A DNA stretch of 53,438 nucleotides from Lachnospiraceae bacterium (lineage in GTDB: Bacteria > Bacillota > Clostridia > Lachnospirales > Lachnospiraceae), in NCBI GenBank assembly GCA_016290615.1, contig JAEEUS010000012.1, forward strand, positions 1 through 53,438, written 5' to 3'. The notes beneath the pieces were generated by a model, which searched no databases, was not told the DNA's origin, and saw only the letters and a list, made by a program, of their open reading frames with translations. Positions 8,601 through 16,787 of this stretch are shown piece by piece. Both the position numbers and the translations under genes were made by a program. Within the stretch, counting starts at the first letter, position 1. Each line of letters begins with the position of its first letter.

Positions 8601-8754
8601 TGTGGTAACGGTTGCTGATGTAAGGAGCATCATAGACGAAGCGATCGAGAAAGCAAACAAGAAGACGCTTAAGCACTTTACAGACGTATTGTTCGCCAAG
8701 AGATATGATGAGGAGGATATGATAATCCTCAGAGAAAACGATTTTCTTAGTTAA
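5629..8754 (+). CDS. Giant TPR protein with acidic linker and degenerate AAA+-like domain
   Basis: The protein has 1041 residues. The start is a TTG preceded by AAGAGGG; the next Met is far downstream. Residues 1 to about 200 are helical TPR-type repeats. Residues about 200-640 look largely disordered. Residues about 640-790 are extremely Glu/Pro-rich. Residues about 795-1041 resemble the CbxX/CfxQ-type AAA+ fold, but the Walker A position reads TGETTEES (about 833-840) without the G-K-S/T, and Walker B (LIIEKASG) lacks the Asp-Glu. It is probably a cytosolic scaffold or pseudo-ATPase. There is no signal peptide or membrane segment. It precedes glgB by 43 bases. The function is unknown; a role linked to glycogen metabolism or the cell envelope is only speculation. 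Confidence 0.85.
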   Translation: MDKYEYKLRSDEIKSLIKQREFQKAVEIADTIDWTRVRSVTTLCTISDLYKINRRYRDAKILLEQAYERYPNGRMIVYSLCELCIKMEEIVQAIEYYKQFVQMAPTDNGKFILQYKIYEAQDVSLEERVAVLEELKKRDYKEKWGYELAYLYHRIGLTTKCVEECDELIVWFREGTYVKKAMELKMLHQQLTESQMSLYESMLPPKEREAFIAQNTVEMSKKKPEDDIQVKTMDMSKYNTLNLQKELAESMKDVLVADNGFASLVPDANGQAVQGTYIPDDFSIDKRIGTTTEKISRTLVTEEPMTGEDSPLPSISSGASTQMLHDTGEMEELFFEDNRADRTPAPAYPVESIDAASDEINESIANDTSQFPAYDPVKDLELTMMYSPQGINDELREADGDIDEEAVEEAEIPKVGTTTAELFNIDDTVEIVEPIEATKVFNREELQAVAKAYNTSLQADKYDFDFSDAKKPQPKAIEDYISEDIGDKNTEELLALIDQRVKEAVEKAFDINRPVVVPQQYAANPYIYEEPPKAMENVLSQEADGQISLVVPETTAVEKQITGQLSFNDILNEWENTKKQNQVKFEQNLATKVLEETGSLFTPTESIQVDGILEKLERDEIPDSDDIDTEAEYEKYLAELMEQEQGEEADAAETKEEENEEPSTEEQPSEAEEPKAEESIEESEDDGVEELTEIEDTTESEAETETVTEPEAEEDEAENESEPEEELQDQEPEIKPEAEETESQPKEDKEEEQLKETEPESKEPEAEPQKPESEPKIKEEAPKAEKDYNDSSSRSMNDDELALFGQFAQTKTARQNLLRSLDKISLAAYTGNVFVTGETTEESVDLAKNVIRYVKNTDANFTGKIAKVSGEALNNKMVSVMVEKLANGGLIIEKASGMSAETTKNLLRALNQENTGIVVALQDTKKNMHKMMEYFDGMKQIINVHIEVEELSDDALVAYGKKYAEHLEYSIDDMGILALHTRIDELQTSDHVVTVADVRSIIDEAIEKANKKTLKHFTDVLFAKRYDEEDMIILRENDFLS

Positions 8755-8761
8755 TAATCTG

Positions 8762-8779
8762 CCGGATTGGGGTATCCGG
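8762..8779 (+). other. Intergenic hairpin before glgB
   Basis: CCGGAT (8762-8767), loop TGGGGT, ATCCGG (8774-8779). It lies between the TPR gene and the glgB ribosome site and has no T-tract. It may be a weak attenuator or an RNA-processing site in a common transcript. Confidence 0.45.
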
Positions 8780-8797
8780 TAAAGAGAGGGGTTTTAC

Positions 8798-10705
8798 GTG
8801 GCAGACAGGAAAAAACAAAAAGTATTTATCTCGAATGATGATCAGTATCTGTTCGGACAGAGTACTCACTATGAGATATATAAGAAACTTGGTGCACATC
8901 TTTCATGCGAGGACGGTGTTGACGGAGTATTCTTTGCCGTCTGGGCACCTAATGCGGAAACAGTACATGTAGTCGGAACTTTCAATGAGTGGAACGAAAA
9001 ATCACATCCGCTTAAAAAACTCGGTCCCGGCGGTATATTTGCCGGATTCTATCCGGGTATAAAAGAGGGAGAGTTATACAAGTATCTGATAACCACACCT
9101 GAAGGAAAGAAGCTTTACAAGGCGGATCCGTATGCAAACTGGGCGGAATTAAGACCCGGAACAGCATCAAGGATAGCTGATCTTAGCAGGATCAAGTGGA
9201 GTGATTCCTCATGGATGAAGGCAAGAGCAGGCAAGGATATGAACAGAGAACCTCTTGCCATATATGAGTGCAACATAGGCTCATGGATGAAGCATCCGAC
9301 CGGCGAGGACGGTTTCTATACATACAGGCAGTTTGCCGACAGGATAGTTGAATATCTTTCCGATATGAAATACACCCATGTGGAACTCATGGGTATCGCT
9401 GAATATCCGTTTGACGGTTCCTGGGGATATCAGGTTACCGGATATTATGCACCGACATCCAGATACGGTTCGCCGGAGGATTTTGCATATCTTGTAAATC
9501 TTCTTCATAAGAACGGTATCGGCGTAATCCTTGACTGGGTACCCGCGCATTTCCCGAGAGACGCACACGGTCTGTCAGAGTTTGACGGAACATGTCTGTA
9601 TGAACATCCAGACAAGAGAAGAGGCGAGCATCCCGACTGGGGTACAAAGATATTCAATTATGCAAAAACAGAGGTAAAGAATTTCCTCATTGCAAATGCA
9701 CTGTTTTGGATAAATGAATTCCATATAGACGGCCTGAGAGTAGATGCCGTTGCTTCTATGCTTTATCTTGACTATGGCAGGAAGAGCGGAGAATGGCTGC
9801 CGAACAAATACGGCGGAAACGAGAATCTGGATGCAATCGAGTTCTTCAAGCATCTCAATTCCGTGATCAGAGGTCTTGATTCGGGCGTTATGACAATAGC
9901 CGAAGAATCAACAGCATGGCCTAAGATCACAGCAAGTGTCGAGGATGACGGACTCGGATTCAGTTTCAAATGGAATATGGGCTGGATGCATGATTTCTGC
10001 GAATACATGAAGCTTGATCCGTATTTCAGGAAGAACAATCACCATGCGCTCACGTTTGCGATGAGCTATAACAGCTCTGAAAACTATATACTTCCACTCT
10101 CACATGATGAAGTTGTTCATCTTAAGTGTTCCATGGTAGAAAAGATGCCGGGATACAAGGTTGATAAATATGCCAACCTTCGAGTAGGATATACGTTCAT
10201 GTTCGGACATTGTGGAAAGAAGCTTCTTTTCATGGGTCAGGAATTCGGTCAGGAGAGGGAATGGTCCGAGGCAAGAGAGCTTGACTGGTTCCTTCTAAGC
10301 GAGCCTCTAAACAAGGGAATGCAGGAATATGTACGCGAACTGCTCTCACTGTATCGAAAGAACAAGGCCATGTATGAGATAGACAATGACTGGGGCGGAT
10401 TTGAGTGGATAAACTGTGATGATGCCGACAGGAGTACATACAGCTTTATCAGAAAGAGTTCTGACGGAAGGAAAAAGCTTCTGTTTGTCTTAAATATGAC
10501 ACCTATCATGCGTGAGGAGTATGCAGTGGGCGTACCGACATCAAAGAAGGTTAAGCTTCTTCTAAACAGTGATGACGAGCGTTTTGGAGGAAACGGACAC
10601 AGCATACCGGATACAATAATTCCAAAGCCTTACAAGTGCGACAACAGGGATTACACATTGAATTTTGACCTGCCGCCGTTTTCTGCCGTGATATTTGAAA
10701 TCTAA
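8798..10705 (+). CDS. glgB: 1,4-alpha-glucan (glycogen) branching enzyme
   Basis: The protein has 635 residues. A GTG start is preceded by AGAGAGGGG. It carries an N-terminal CBM48 module (about 45-125; VWAPNAETVHVVGTFNEW) and then a GH13 barrel. The catalytic residues are visible: D316 (GLRVDAVASM), E369 (TIAEES) and D437 (LSHDEVVH). A C-terminal beta domain ends the protein. It transfers alpha-1,4 glucan segments to make alpha-1,6 branches in glycogen. The enzyme lacks the extra N1 domain of the longest GlgB forms. No other glg gene lies nearby, so the glycogen pathway is not clustered here. Confidence 0.96.
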   Translation: MADRKKQKVFISNDDQYLFGQSTHYEIYKKLGAHLSCEDGVDGVFFAVWAPNAETVHVVGTFNEWNEKSHPLKKLGPGGIFAGFYPGIKEGELYKYLITTPEGKKLYKADPYANWAELRPGTASRIADLSRIKWSDSSWMKARAGKDMNREPLAIYECNIGSWMKHPTGEDGFYTYRQFADRIVEYLSDMKYTHVELMGIAEYPFDGSWGYQVTGYYAPTSRYGSPEDFAYLVNLLHKNGIGVILDWVPAHFPRDAHGLSEFDGTCLYEHPDKRRGEHPDWGTKIFNYAKTEVKNFLIANALFWINEFHIDGLRVDAVASMLYLDYGRKSGEWLPNKYGGNENLDAIEFFKHLNSVIRGLDSGVMTIAEESTAWPKITASVEDDGLGFSFKWNMGWMHDFCEYMKLDPYFRKNNHHALTFAMSYNSSENYILPLSHDEVVHLKCSMVEKMPGYKVDKYANLRVGYTFMFGHCGKKLLFMGQEFGQEREWSEARELDWFLLSEPLNKGMQEYVRELLSLYRKNKAMYEIDNDWGGFEWINCDDADRSTYSFIRKSSDGRKKLLFVLNMTPIMREEYAVGVPTSKKVKLLLNSDDERFGGNGHSIPDTIIPKPYKCDNRDYTLNFDLPPFSAVIFEI

Positions 10706-10720
10706 ATATGTTATACCATC

Positions 10721-10744
10721 GCCCTCAGATATTTGTCTGGGGGC
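10721..10744 (+). other. Hairpin between glgB and the lipoprotein gene
   Basis: GCCCTCAGA (10721-10729) pairs with TCTGGGGGC (10736-10744), giving 9 pairs and a 6-base loop. It has no T-tract. An extended -10-like TGTTATACC (10709-10717) just upstream would start transcription close to its 5' arm. It may be a weak terminator or a 5'-terminal stem. Confidence 0.45.
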
Positions 10745-10765
10745 TGATTAATTGAGGAGGAAAAA

Positions 10766-11917
10766 ATGAAAACAAAGTTATTAAGGAGTGTGATCATCAT
10801 ATGCATGTTAACCGTTATGCTATGTGGATGCACAAAGAAAAACGAGACTGTAATTGATACTCAGACAAGTGAAGAAAAAGATGCGGATGACGGAGGGATG
10901 AATGCGATAAATCCGTGGCATGAATGCAGTCAAAAGGAAGCTAAAGATATTGCGCCAAGGCTGTTTAAGGCTCCAGAGGGCGCAACAAACATAAACTGGA
11001 GCATGATGGATGCAAAGGATGATGCACAGCCGATGGTGCAGATGTCTTTTGATCTGTCAGGCACAAGTTTTAATGCACGTGAACAGCTTGTCGGCAAGGA
11101 GGAGATCACAGATATCTCCGGCATGTACTATGACTGGCAGCTTACAGATAAAGTCAGACTGGCAAACTGGGGCGAAGGAAACATGACAGGTGAAGTTCAT
11201 GCATTTAACGGTGATGATGAAGATGCACAGCTCATTTTGTGGTTTGATATAGAAACAGGCGCGGCATATTCACTTTCTGCAACGGGACCTGATCTTGACG
11301 GGCTTGACATTCAGGCTGTTGCTGAGCAGATGTATGACCCTTCAAATGAGGAAGATATTCCTGATTCAGAGGATTATGATGAAAACGAACATGTTTATCT
11401 TGATATAAGCGGCTGCGATACATTTACTCAGATAATAGACAAGAAGCTCACAGAGGGCATGGGTTATGTCAATACCGATATAGGTGATACAAATGTCCTT
11501 ATGGTCACATCGTATGTGTATGACAACAATGCGGGAGAGAACGATCCCTTCTGGGCAGCTATCGATGCAGAGATATATTATTACGATGAAGACGGCAGTA
11601 TCCGATGCATGGGATATGTAACAAGCGGAGGCACGGCATATCCTCTGGCGATAGCAAACGGCAAGCTTTATGTAGGAAACAACCACGGCATGGCAAAATA
11701 CATAGCTGATCCTGATCTTGGTCTTGTTCTCATAGATGACGAGGCATGGGTGGAATATGATTCTGACGGAAAAGAAACATATTATCACAGAAGCGATACA
11801 AAGGGTACGATAGGAGATGAGAACGGGATCGTTAAGGATGATTCAGTTATGAACAGCTATTTTGATGAGTATTTTGATGCAAAGGTGCTGTATTTTGACA
11901 AAATAGTGAAAAACTAA
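10766..11917 (+). CDS. Lipoprotein of unknown function
   Basis: A 383-residue exported protein. Basic N-terminus KTKLLRS, hydrophobic segment, lipobox LCGC with the lipidated Cys at residue 22, then an acidic low-complexity stretch (about 30-45). The mature part is acidic and rich in beta-type segments, with no motif that I recognise. GAGGAGG precedes the ATG. It lies between glgB and the flagellar unit; a terminator follows at 11943. It is probably anchored on the outer face of the membrane. The substrate or partner is unknown. Confidence 0.8.
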   Translation: MKTKLLRSVIIICMLTVMLCGCTKKNETVIDTQTSEEKDADDGGMNAINPWHECSQKEAKDIAPRLFKAPEGATNINWSMMDAKDDAQPMVQMSFDLSGTSFNAREQLVGKEEITDISGMYYDWQLTDKVRLANWGEGNMTGEVHAFNGDDEDAQLILWFDIETGAAYSLSATGPDLDGLDIQAVAEQMYDPSNEEDIPDSEDYDENEHVYLDISGCDTFTQIIDKKLTEGMGYVNTDIGDTNVLMVTSYVYDNNAGENDPFWAAIDAEIYYYDEDGSIRCMGYVTSGGTAYPLAIANGKLYVGNNHGMAKYIADPDLGLVLIDDEAWVEYDSDGKETYYHRSDTKGTIGDENGIVKDDSVMNSYFDEYFDAKVLYFDKIVKN

Positions 11918-11942
11918 AGAAAAAAGCAAGTCATGCCGAAAT
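11915..11942 (+). promoter_or_regulatory. Candidate sigma-D (sigma-28) promoter of the flagellar unit
   Basis: TAAA (11915-11918), 16 bases, then GCCGAAAT (11935-11942). The Bacillus sigma-D consensus is TAAA-N15-GCCGATAT, so spacing is one longer and one base differs. The predicted start is near 11949, inside the 5' arm of the terminator at 11943. Confidence 0.5.
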
Positions 11943-11974
11943 AAAGAGTGAAGATTTTCTTCGCTCTTTTTATT
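11943..11974 (+). terminator. Terminator of the lipoprotein gene
   Basis: AAGAGTGAAG (11944-11953), loop ATTTT, CTTCGCTCTT (11959-11968), then TTTATTT. It is only 16 bases before the next ATG. Transcripts begun at the overlapping sigma-D site would lack part of the stem. Confidence 0.8.
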
Positions 11975-11990
11975 TACAATGAGGTAGCTT

Positions 11991-14960
11991 ATGAGAATTG
12001 GTAACAACATGGATATGCCTGTATCGGAACAGGTTCAGGCGGCTAGAACAGCCAATTACTCTAAGGCGGATATTATATCGAATTCGATCAGATTGGACAT
12101 TACTGATATAGGTAAGGATACCGGTTTAATAATTGATCAGGGAAGATCAATGCAGGATGTTATAGACGAAGCGGGAGCCTTAGATGTTAAGACACAGACA
12201 GACTATATGGTAGTAATGTCTAATACTATGTCTGAAGAAGATTATGCAAAGATGTGCAGGGACGGATTTAAACCGGGAGAGATGAATCCTGAGGAATCCG
12301 TTACCATCCTGGATCATATCAAAGCCGTTATGGCGCAGTCAGGTGAAGTGGTAGAAGGCTACAATGATGATCTTGATATCTCTAAACTTGAGCAGATAAC
12401 AGGAAGCAGAGCAGATGCCAACGCGCTTTTAAGTGCCATGAAACAGGCAGACATTCCCGTAAATGAGACAAATGCAAAGAAGATAAATGATGCCGCACGC
12501 AATATCGCCGAGGTGAGTGATATCAGTGACAGCGCCATCAGGTTTATGTTGGTCCAGAATCAGCAGCCGACTATCGAAAATATCTATATGGCTAGTTTTT
12601 CCGCACAGGGAAGCGGCACAGAGCAGGCAAGGGGATATTATTCTCTTGGCATGCAGGGATATCTTGCAAAGAAAGCCGATGCATCAGACATATCTTCTAT
12701 AATGCCTGATATACAGAAAACGGTTGAAGGCTTTGAGCTTGAAAATATCGATGAAGAGACAGGAATAAAAGAGGCCACATGGCTTGTTGAGCGCGGTCTT
12801 GACATAACAAAGGCCAACATAGAAAAGCTTGATGAGCTAATGAGCATAAAGCTTCCCAAGGATTATAAGCAAGCCTGTGAAAGAGCGGCATTTTCTCTTG
12901 GCAGGGGTGATGAGCCAAAGAAGGCTGATCTTATAAAGGATACGCAAAACCTGTATGATAAAGCAGCATCTATCATAGAAAAGACTGAAAAGATAAGCGA
13001 TGAACAGGTTAAGGAAACTCTGAATGCAGGAAAGATCCTTAATCTTAAAAATCTCTGGAGTGCAAAGGAAACCTTTGGAGTAACTTCAAACATTTCAGCT
13101 GAGATCTCTGCTAAGACTGTTACAGACGGACAGGCCGTGCTTGAAGAAGTAAGACTTAAAATGACATTAGATGCAAATGTTGCAATGCTAAAGCGAGGTA
13201 TCGAGATCGATACTCTTCCTCTCAGCAGACTTGTCGAGGAAATAAGATCAGCTCAGCAAAATATTGATGACATTCTTGTTTCCAAAGAAGCGTCAGGTAA
13301 GAATTCAACTCTGATAGAGCAGGGAGCCCAGGTATACAGAACAACCCTTAAGGCTGTAAACGATATACCTTACCTGCCGGCAGCGGTCATCGGACGACTT
13401 AAGATAGAACAGGAATACTCGTTAACGACAGTTCATGAAGTCGGAACCGATATGAAAGCCCGTTATGAGGCAGCAGGTCAGTCTTATGAAACACTTATGA
13501 CCGCACCAAGAAGAGATATGGGAGATTCCATTTCAAAGGCTTTCAGAAATGTTGACGATATCCTGAACGATCTTGGTATTGAGACTGATGAAGCCAACAG
13601 AAAAGCGGTAAGGATCCTTGGCTACAACAGCATGGAGATAAATGAGGAATCCATCAGTCAGATAAGAGAGGCAACGGACAGAGTCATGAACGCAGTAAAT
13701 GCCCTGACTCCGGCCAAGACTCTTGAACTCATCAGACAGGGTATCAATCCCATGCAGATGAGTATAGATGAGCTGACAGAAGTTCTCTCAAATCTCTCGC
13801 CTGAAGAAGCCGATGAAAAATATTCGAGATTCTTGTACAAGCTCGATAAGAGCGGTGAGATAAGCGATAGCGAAAGAGAAGCATATATAGGTATCTACAG
13901 ATTCATCAACCGCCTTGAAAAAACAGATGCGGCTGCCATCGGTGCTTTTGTTAACAGTGAAAGAGAGATAACATTTAAGAGCCTGTTATCGGTAATGAGA
14001 AGCTCAAAGGCAAGATTTAACGAGACCATAGATGACAGTTACGGCTTCTTGCAGGATACAGTGAAAAAAGGTATCAGTATTTCTGATCAGATCGAGCAGG
14101 CATTTGCAAGATCGATCGGTAAAGAAAAAGATGAAAGACTGAATGAAGAGTACCTTAAAGAAGACTACAGAGAGTACATGGATGCAATAAGCTTGGGCAA
14201 AAATGCTGTTGATCAGCTCATTGGAAACGGTGATATGGTGACCGTGAGCAATATGGCGGCTTCAGAAGCACTCGCATCTGTTGACAGAAATGCATTCAGA
14301 CAGCTTAAAGGATACGCTGAAAGAACTGAAGATAAAGAAAAAGAAGAATCTGTAAAAGAAGATTATGACAATGCTCTGACTGATCTTATCGACAGATTTG
14401 AAGACAGAGACAGCGCAAAGAAGGCATATGCTTCAGTAATAGAACTCGGAAAGCAGATAGTTGAGGATGTGCGTTACAGTGCAGACGATTCGATCGATCT
14501 TAGACAGATATCTCTTTGTCACAAGCAGCTGTCACTGGCACTGTCGCGTTCAGACAGGGAAAACTATACAGTTCCCGTAAATATAAACGGCGAGACGACA
14601 GCCATAAATCTTACTCTTAGACATGATAAGGATGCCAGGGGAGAGGTCAATATCGGATTTGAAACAGATATGTTCGGCAGAGTTACGGTTCAGTTTAATG
14701 TATCATCTGACGGTATAAAAGGTCTGTTTGTTTCACAGAACAGAGAAGGTGTAGATGTACTTAAGCGTGTTTCCGAGAATATGAGTCAAAAACTTGAGGC
14801 TCCAACTGATTTCAGAGTTATAGTCGGACTTGAAAATCGTACATTTGCATCACAAAATGATAAGAATCAGACAGAAAATGCCGATATAAATAATATGGAC
14901 ACAAAAACACTATACGGGTTAGCAAAGGAATTTCTGAAAACTTTTGTTTCTCAGATGTAA
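11991..14960 (+). CDS. Large flagellar-locus protein with FliK-like C-terminus
   Basis: The protein has 989 residues, is mostly helical, and has no signal peptide or membrane segment. The C-terminal stretch, roughly 860-950 (LTLRHDKDARGEVNIGFE, VTVQFNVSSDGIKGLF, then a helix ending in a beta-strand), has the pattern of the hook-length-control FliK C-terminal domain (Flg_hook). It resembles the lineage-specific DUF6240 group that I recall from Lachnospiraceae; this is from memory. It stands 12 bases ahead of flagellin with its own candidate sigma-D promoter. GAGGT precedes the ATG. A hook/filament length or export role is an inference. Confidence 0.8.
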   Translation: MRIGNNMDMPVSEQVQAARTANYSKADIISNSIRLDITDIGKDTGLIIDQGRSMQDVIDEAGALDVKTQTDYMVVMSNTMSEEDYAKMCRDGFKPGEMNPEESVTILDHIKAVMAQSGEVVEGYNDDLDISKLEQITGSRADANALLSAMKQADIPVNETNAKKINDAARNIAEVSDISDSAIRFMLVQNQQPTIENIYMASFSAQGSGTEQARGYYSLGMQGYLAKKADASDISSIMPDIQKTVEGFELENIDEETGIKEATWLVERGLDITKANIEKLDELMSIKLPKDYKQACERAAFSLGRGDEPKKADLIKDTQNLYDKAASIIEKTEKISDEQVKETLNAGKILNLKNLWSAKETFGVTSNISAEISAKTVTDGQAVLEEVRLKMTLDANVAMLKRGIEIDTLPLSRLVEEIRSAQQNIDDILVSKEASGKNSTLIEQGAQVYRTTLKAVNDIPYLPAAVIGRLKIEQEYSLTTVHEVGTDMKARYEAAGQSYETLMTAPRRDMGDSISKAFRNVDDILNDLGIETDEANRKAVRILGYNSMEINEESISQIREATDRVMNAVNALTPAKTLELIRQGINPMQMSIDELTEVLSNLSPEEADEKYSRFLYKLDKSGEISDSEREAYIGIYRFINRLEKTDAAAIGAFVNSEREITFKSLLSVMRSSKARFNETIDDSYGFLQDTVKKGISISDQIEQAFARSIGKEKDERLNEEYLKEDYREYMDAISLGKNAVDQLIGNGDMVTVSNMAASEALASVDRNAFRQLKGYAERTEDKEKEESVKEDYDNALTDLIDRFEDRDSAKKAYASVIELGKQIVEDVRYSADDSIDLRQISLCHKQLSLALSRSDRENYTVPVNINGETTAINLTLRHDKDARGEVNIGFETDMFGRVTVQFNVSSDGIKGLFVSQNREGVDVLKRVSENMSQKLEAPTDFRVIVGLENRTFASQNDKNQTENADINNMDTKTLYGLAKEFLKTFVSQM
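14861..14887 (+). promoter_or_regulatory. Internal sigma-D promoter driving flagellin
   Basis: TAAG (14861-14864), exactly 15 bases, then a perfect GCCGATAT (14880-14887). It lies inside the last 100 bases of the upstream coding sequence, and the predicted start near 14895 gives a leader of about 78 bases to the flagellin ATG. It allows flagellin to be made far in excess of the upstream protein. Confidence 0.7.
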
Positions 14961-14972
14961 AGGAGAGTTATT

Positions 14973-16124
14973 ATGAGCATGAAGATCAACTACAACGTGT
15001 CAGCAATGCTGGCAAACAACTCACTTAAAACAAATGACAAGAAGCTGACGGATTCACTCAGACGCTTATCTTCAGGATATAAGATCAACAGCGCAAAGGA
15101 CAATGCCGCAGGTCTTGCTATCAGCAGACGTATGAATGCTCAGATCAGAGGACTCAGGGAAGCGAATCAGGATGCCAAGGACGGTGTATCTGTAGTAGAG
15201 ATAGCAGACGGTGCTCTTGCCGAATGTCATGATATACTGCAGAGGATTAATGAGCTTTGCGTTCAGTCAGCAAACGGAACAATGACAGACAGTGACAGAG
15301 GAGCTATCCAGAGCGAGATCAATCAGCTCTCTCAGGAACTTGTAAGGATAGGAAAGACGACCGAATACAACGGCCAGACACTTATGGACGGAACATTCGA
15401 CCTTAAGGGATATGTTGAGAATAACAACAATGTAAAGGTTAAGTATTATTCGGATGCCGTAAAATTCAGTGATTATACGATAGATATCACCGAACCTGCA
15501 GCAGGAGATGAGATATATACATTAGACATGACCGATAAGAGCAACGGTGTAACAAGAGTGCTACAGGGTAAATTTGAAGACGGTCAGCTCATAGCAAAGG
15601 GCGAGGACGGATACGAGATCAGACTTGAGCTCAGGAGCGGATGGGAAAGCGAAAAGTCCCTGGATGTTGAACTTAAAGGCTACGGTGCCATGACACTTCA
15701 GATAGGTGCCAATGAGGGACAGACTCTTGATATGAGATTCCCCGAACTGTCGCTTTTAAATCTCGGACTCGGAGATACAGACGGAAATCTGACACTCGTT
15801 GCAGGTCCCAACGGAGATCCCGATCCTGCCATAGATTATGCACAGGAGGCTAAAGAAGCTATCTCAAAGGTAAGTGGAGCTATAGAATTCATTTCACAGA
15901 TGAGAAGCCGTCTTGGTTCTTATCAGAACAGACTTGAGCATACACAGAACAATCTTGCTGCTTCTGAAGAAAACGTAACAGCCGCATATTCACGTATCAT
16001 GGATACCGATATGGCGGAAGAGATGGCATCATACAGCAATCTGCAGATAGTTTCGCAGGCAGCAACTGCAATACTTGCACAGGCTAACGAAAGACCTTCG
16101 CAGATGCTTCAGCTGATCCAGTAA
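14973..16124 (+). CDS. hag: Flagellin
   Basis: The protein has 383 residues. The conserved N-terminal D0/D1 helices (about 1-135; NNSLKTNDKKLTDSLRRLSSG and INSAKDNAAGLAISRRM) and C-terminal D1/D0 helices (about 290-383; AEEMASYSNLQIVSQAATAILAQAN is diagnostic) flank a variable domain of about 140 residues exposed on the filament. It is exported by the flagellar type III system and polymerises into the filament. AAAGGAG precedes the ATG at 14973; an in-frame ATG at 14979 is an alternative. FliS follows 19 bases later. Confidence 0.97.
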   Translation: MSMKINYNVSAMLANNSLKTNDKKLTDSLRRLSSGYKINSAKDNAAGLAISRRMNAQIRGLREANQDAKDGVSVVEIADGALAECHDILQRINELCVQSANGTMTDSDRGAIQSEINQLSQELVRIGKTTEYNGQTLMDGTFDLKGYVENNNNVKVKYYSDAVKFSDYTIDITEPAAGDEIYTLDMTDKSNGVTRVLQGKFEDGQLIAKGEDGYEIRLELRSGWESEKSLDVELKGYGAMTLQIGANEGQTLDMRFPELSLLNLGLGDTDGNLTLVAGPNGDPDPAIDYAQEAKEAISKVSGAIEFISQMRSRLGSYQNRLEHTQNNLAASEENVTAAYSRIMDTDMAEEMASYSNLQIVSQAATAILAQANERPSQMLQLIQ

Positions 16125-16143
16125 ATAAACGGGAGGAGTATAT

Positions 16144-16614
16144 ATGGAAGACAGTTTGAAAAAGCAGTATGCAATGCGCATATCACAGGCAAACAATGTA
16201 CAGATGATACTGATCTCTTACGAGATAATAGATACATACCTGCGTGATGCAAAGAACTTTAATGCGGGGACTGGCGACTATGTGATCAACATAGACAAGG
16301 CCAAAAGATGCATAGAGGAGATGATGAATAATCTTCACTATGAATATGATATCGCAAGAGATCTAAAGCAGCTGTATCTTTATATGAAAAAGAGATTGCG
16401 TCAAGCTATCTGTGAAAAGGATACGGATGCCATAGATGAAGTCAGAGGAATGATCAAGAATCTTCATGATTCATATGAATCCGTGGCGGATGCCGATGAT
16501 TCAGAGCCTTTGATGAAGAATGCACAATCCGTTGTTGCGGGAATGACCTACGGAAAGAATCAGATACTGGAGGAATCCACGTCAGATATAAGCAGCAGAG
16601 GATACAGGGTATAA
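16144..16614 (+). CDS. fliS: Flagellin export chaperone FliS
   Basis: The protein has 156 residues and is all helical. It has the FliS arrangement: an N-terminal Y..RISQANNVQMILISYE segment, a bundle of four helices to about 122 (IDKAKRCIEEMMNNLHYEYD, LKQLYLYMKKRLRQA), and a longer-than-usual polar C-terminal tail of about 35 residues. FliS binds the C-terminal helices of flagellin in the cytoplasm and prevents early polymerisation. Its place directly after flagellin supports the call. GGGAGGAG is a strong ribosome site. Sequence identity to the textbook family is modest. Confidence 0.85.
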   Translation: MEDSLKKQYAMRISQANNVQMILISYEIIDTYLRDAKNFNAGTGDYVINIDKAKRCIEEMMNNLHYEYDIARDLKQLYLYMKKRLRQAICEKDTDAIDEVRGMIKNLHDSYESVADADDSEPLMKNAQSVVAGMTYGKNQILEESTSDISSRGYRV

Positions 16615-16640
16615 GGTTCTTATACAAGATCAGAGATAAT

Positions 16641-16692
16641 GACCGGTTTTTACATATGTTTTTAAATTCATATGCTAAACCGGTCTTTTTTT
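16641..16692 (+). terminator. Terminator of the flagellar unit
   Basis: GACCGGTTT (16641-16649) pairs with AAACCGGTC (16677-16685). An inner pair CATATG (16653-16658) / CATATG (16669-16674) extends the stem. T7 follows. Confidence 0.93.
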
Positions 16693-16745
16693 GTGCATCA
16701 GCGTCTTTGATTATTAACAATTATGTGGTCGATATTCTTCATATC

Positions 16746-16754
16746 TGATATAAT
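16746..16754 (+). promoter_or_regulatory. Extended -10 promoter of murG
   Basis: TGATATAAT (16746-16754) is a full extended -10 element. The predicted start is near 16761, downstream of the ATG at 16758. This argues that the true murG start is the ATG at 16788. Confidence 0.6.
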
Positions 16755-16787
16755 CTTATGAGGATAAATCTTGATAAGAAAGAAGGC

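Noticed and set aside
16758-16787. Earlier ATG for murG
   Set aside because: It lies upstream of the predicted transcript start and lacks a ribosome site; the ATG at 16788 has AAGAAGG.
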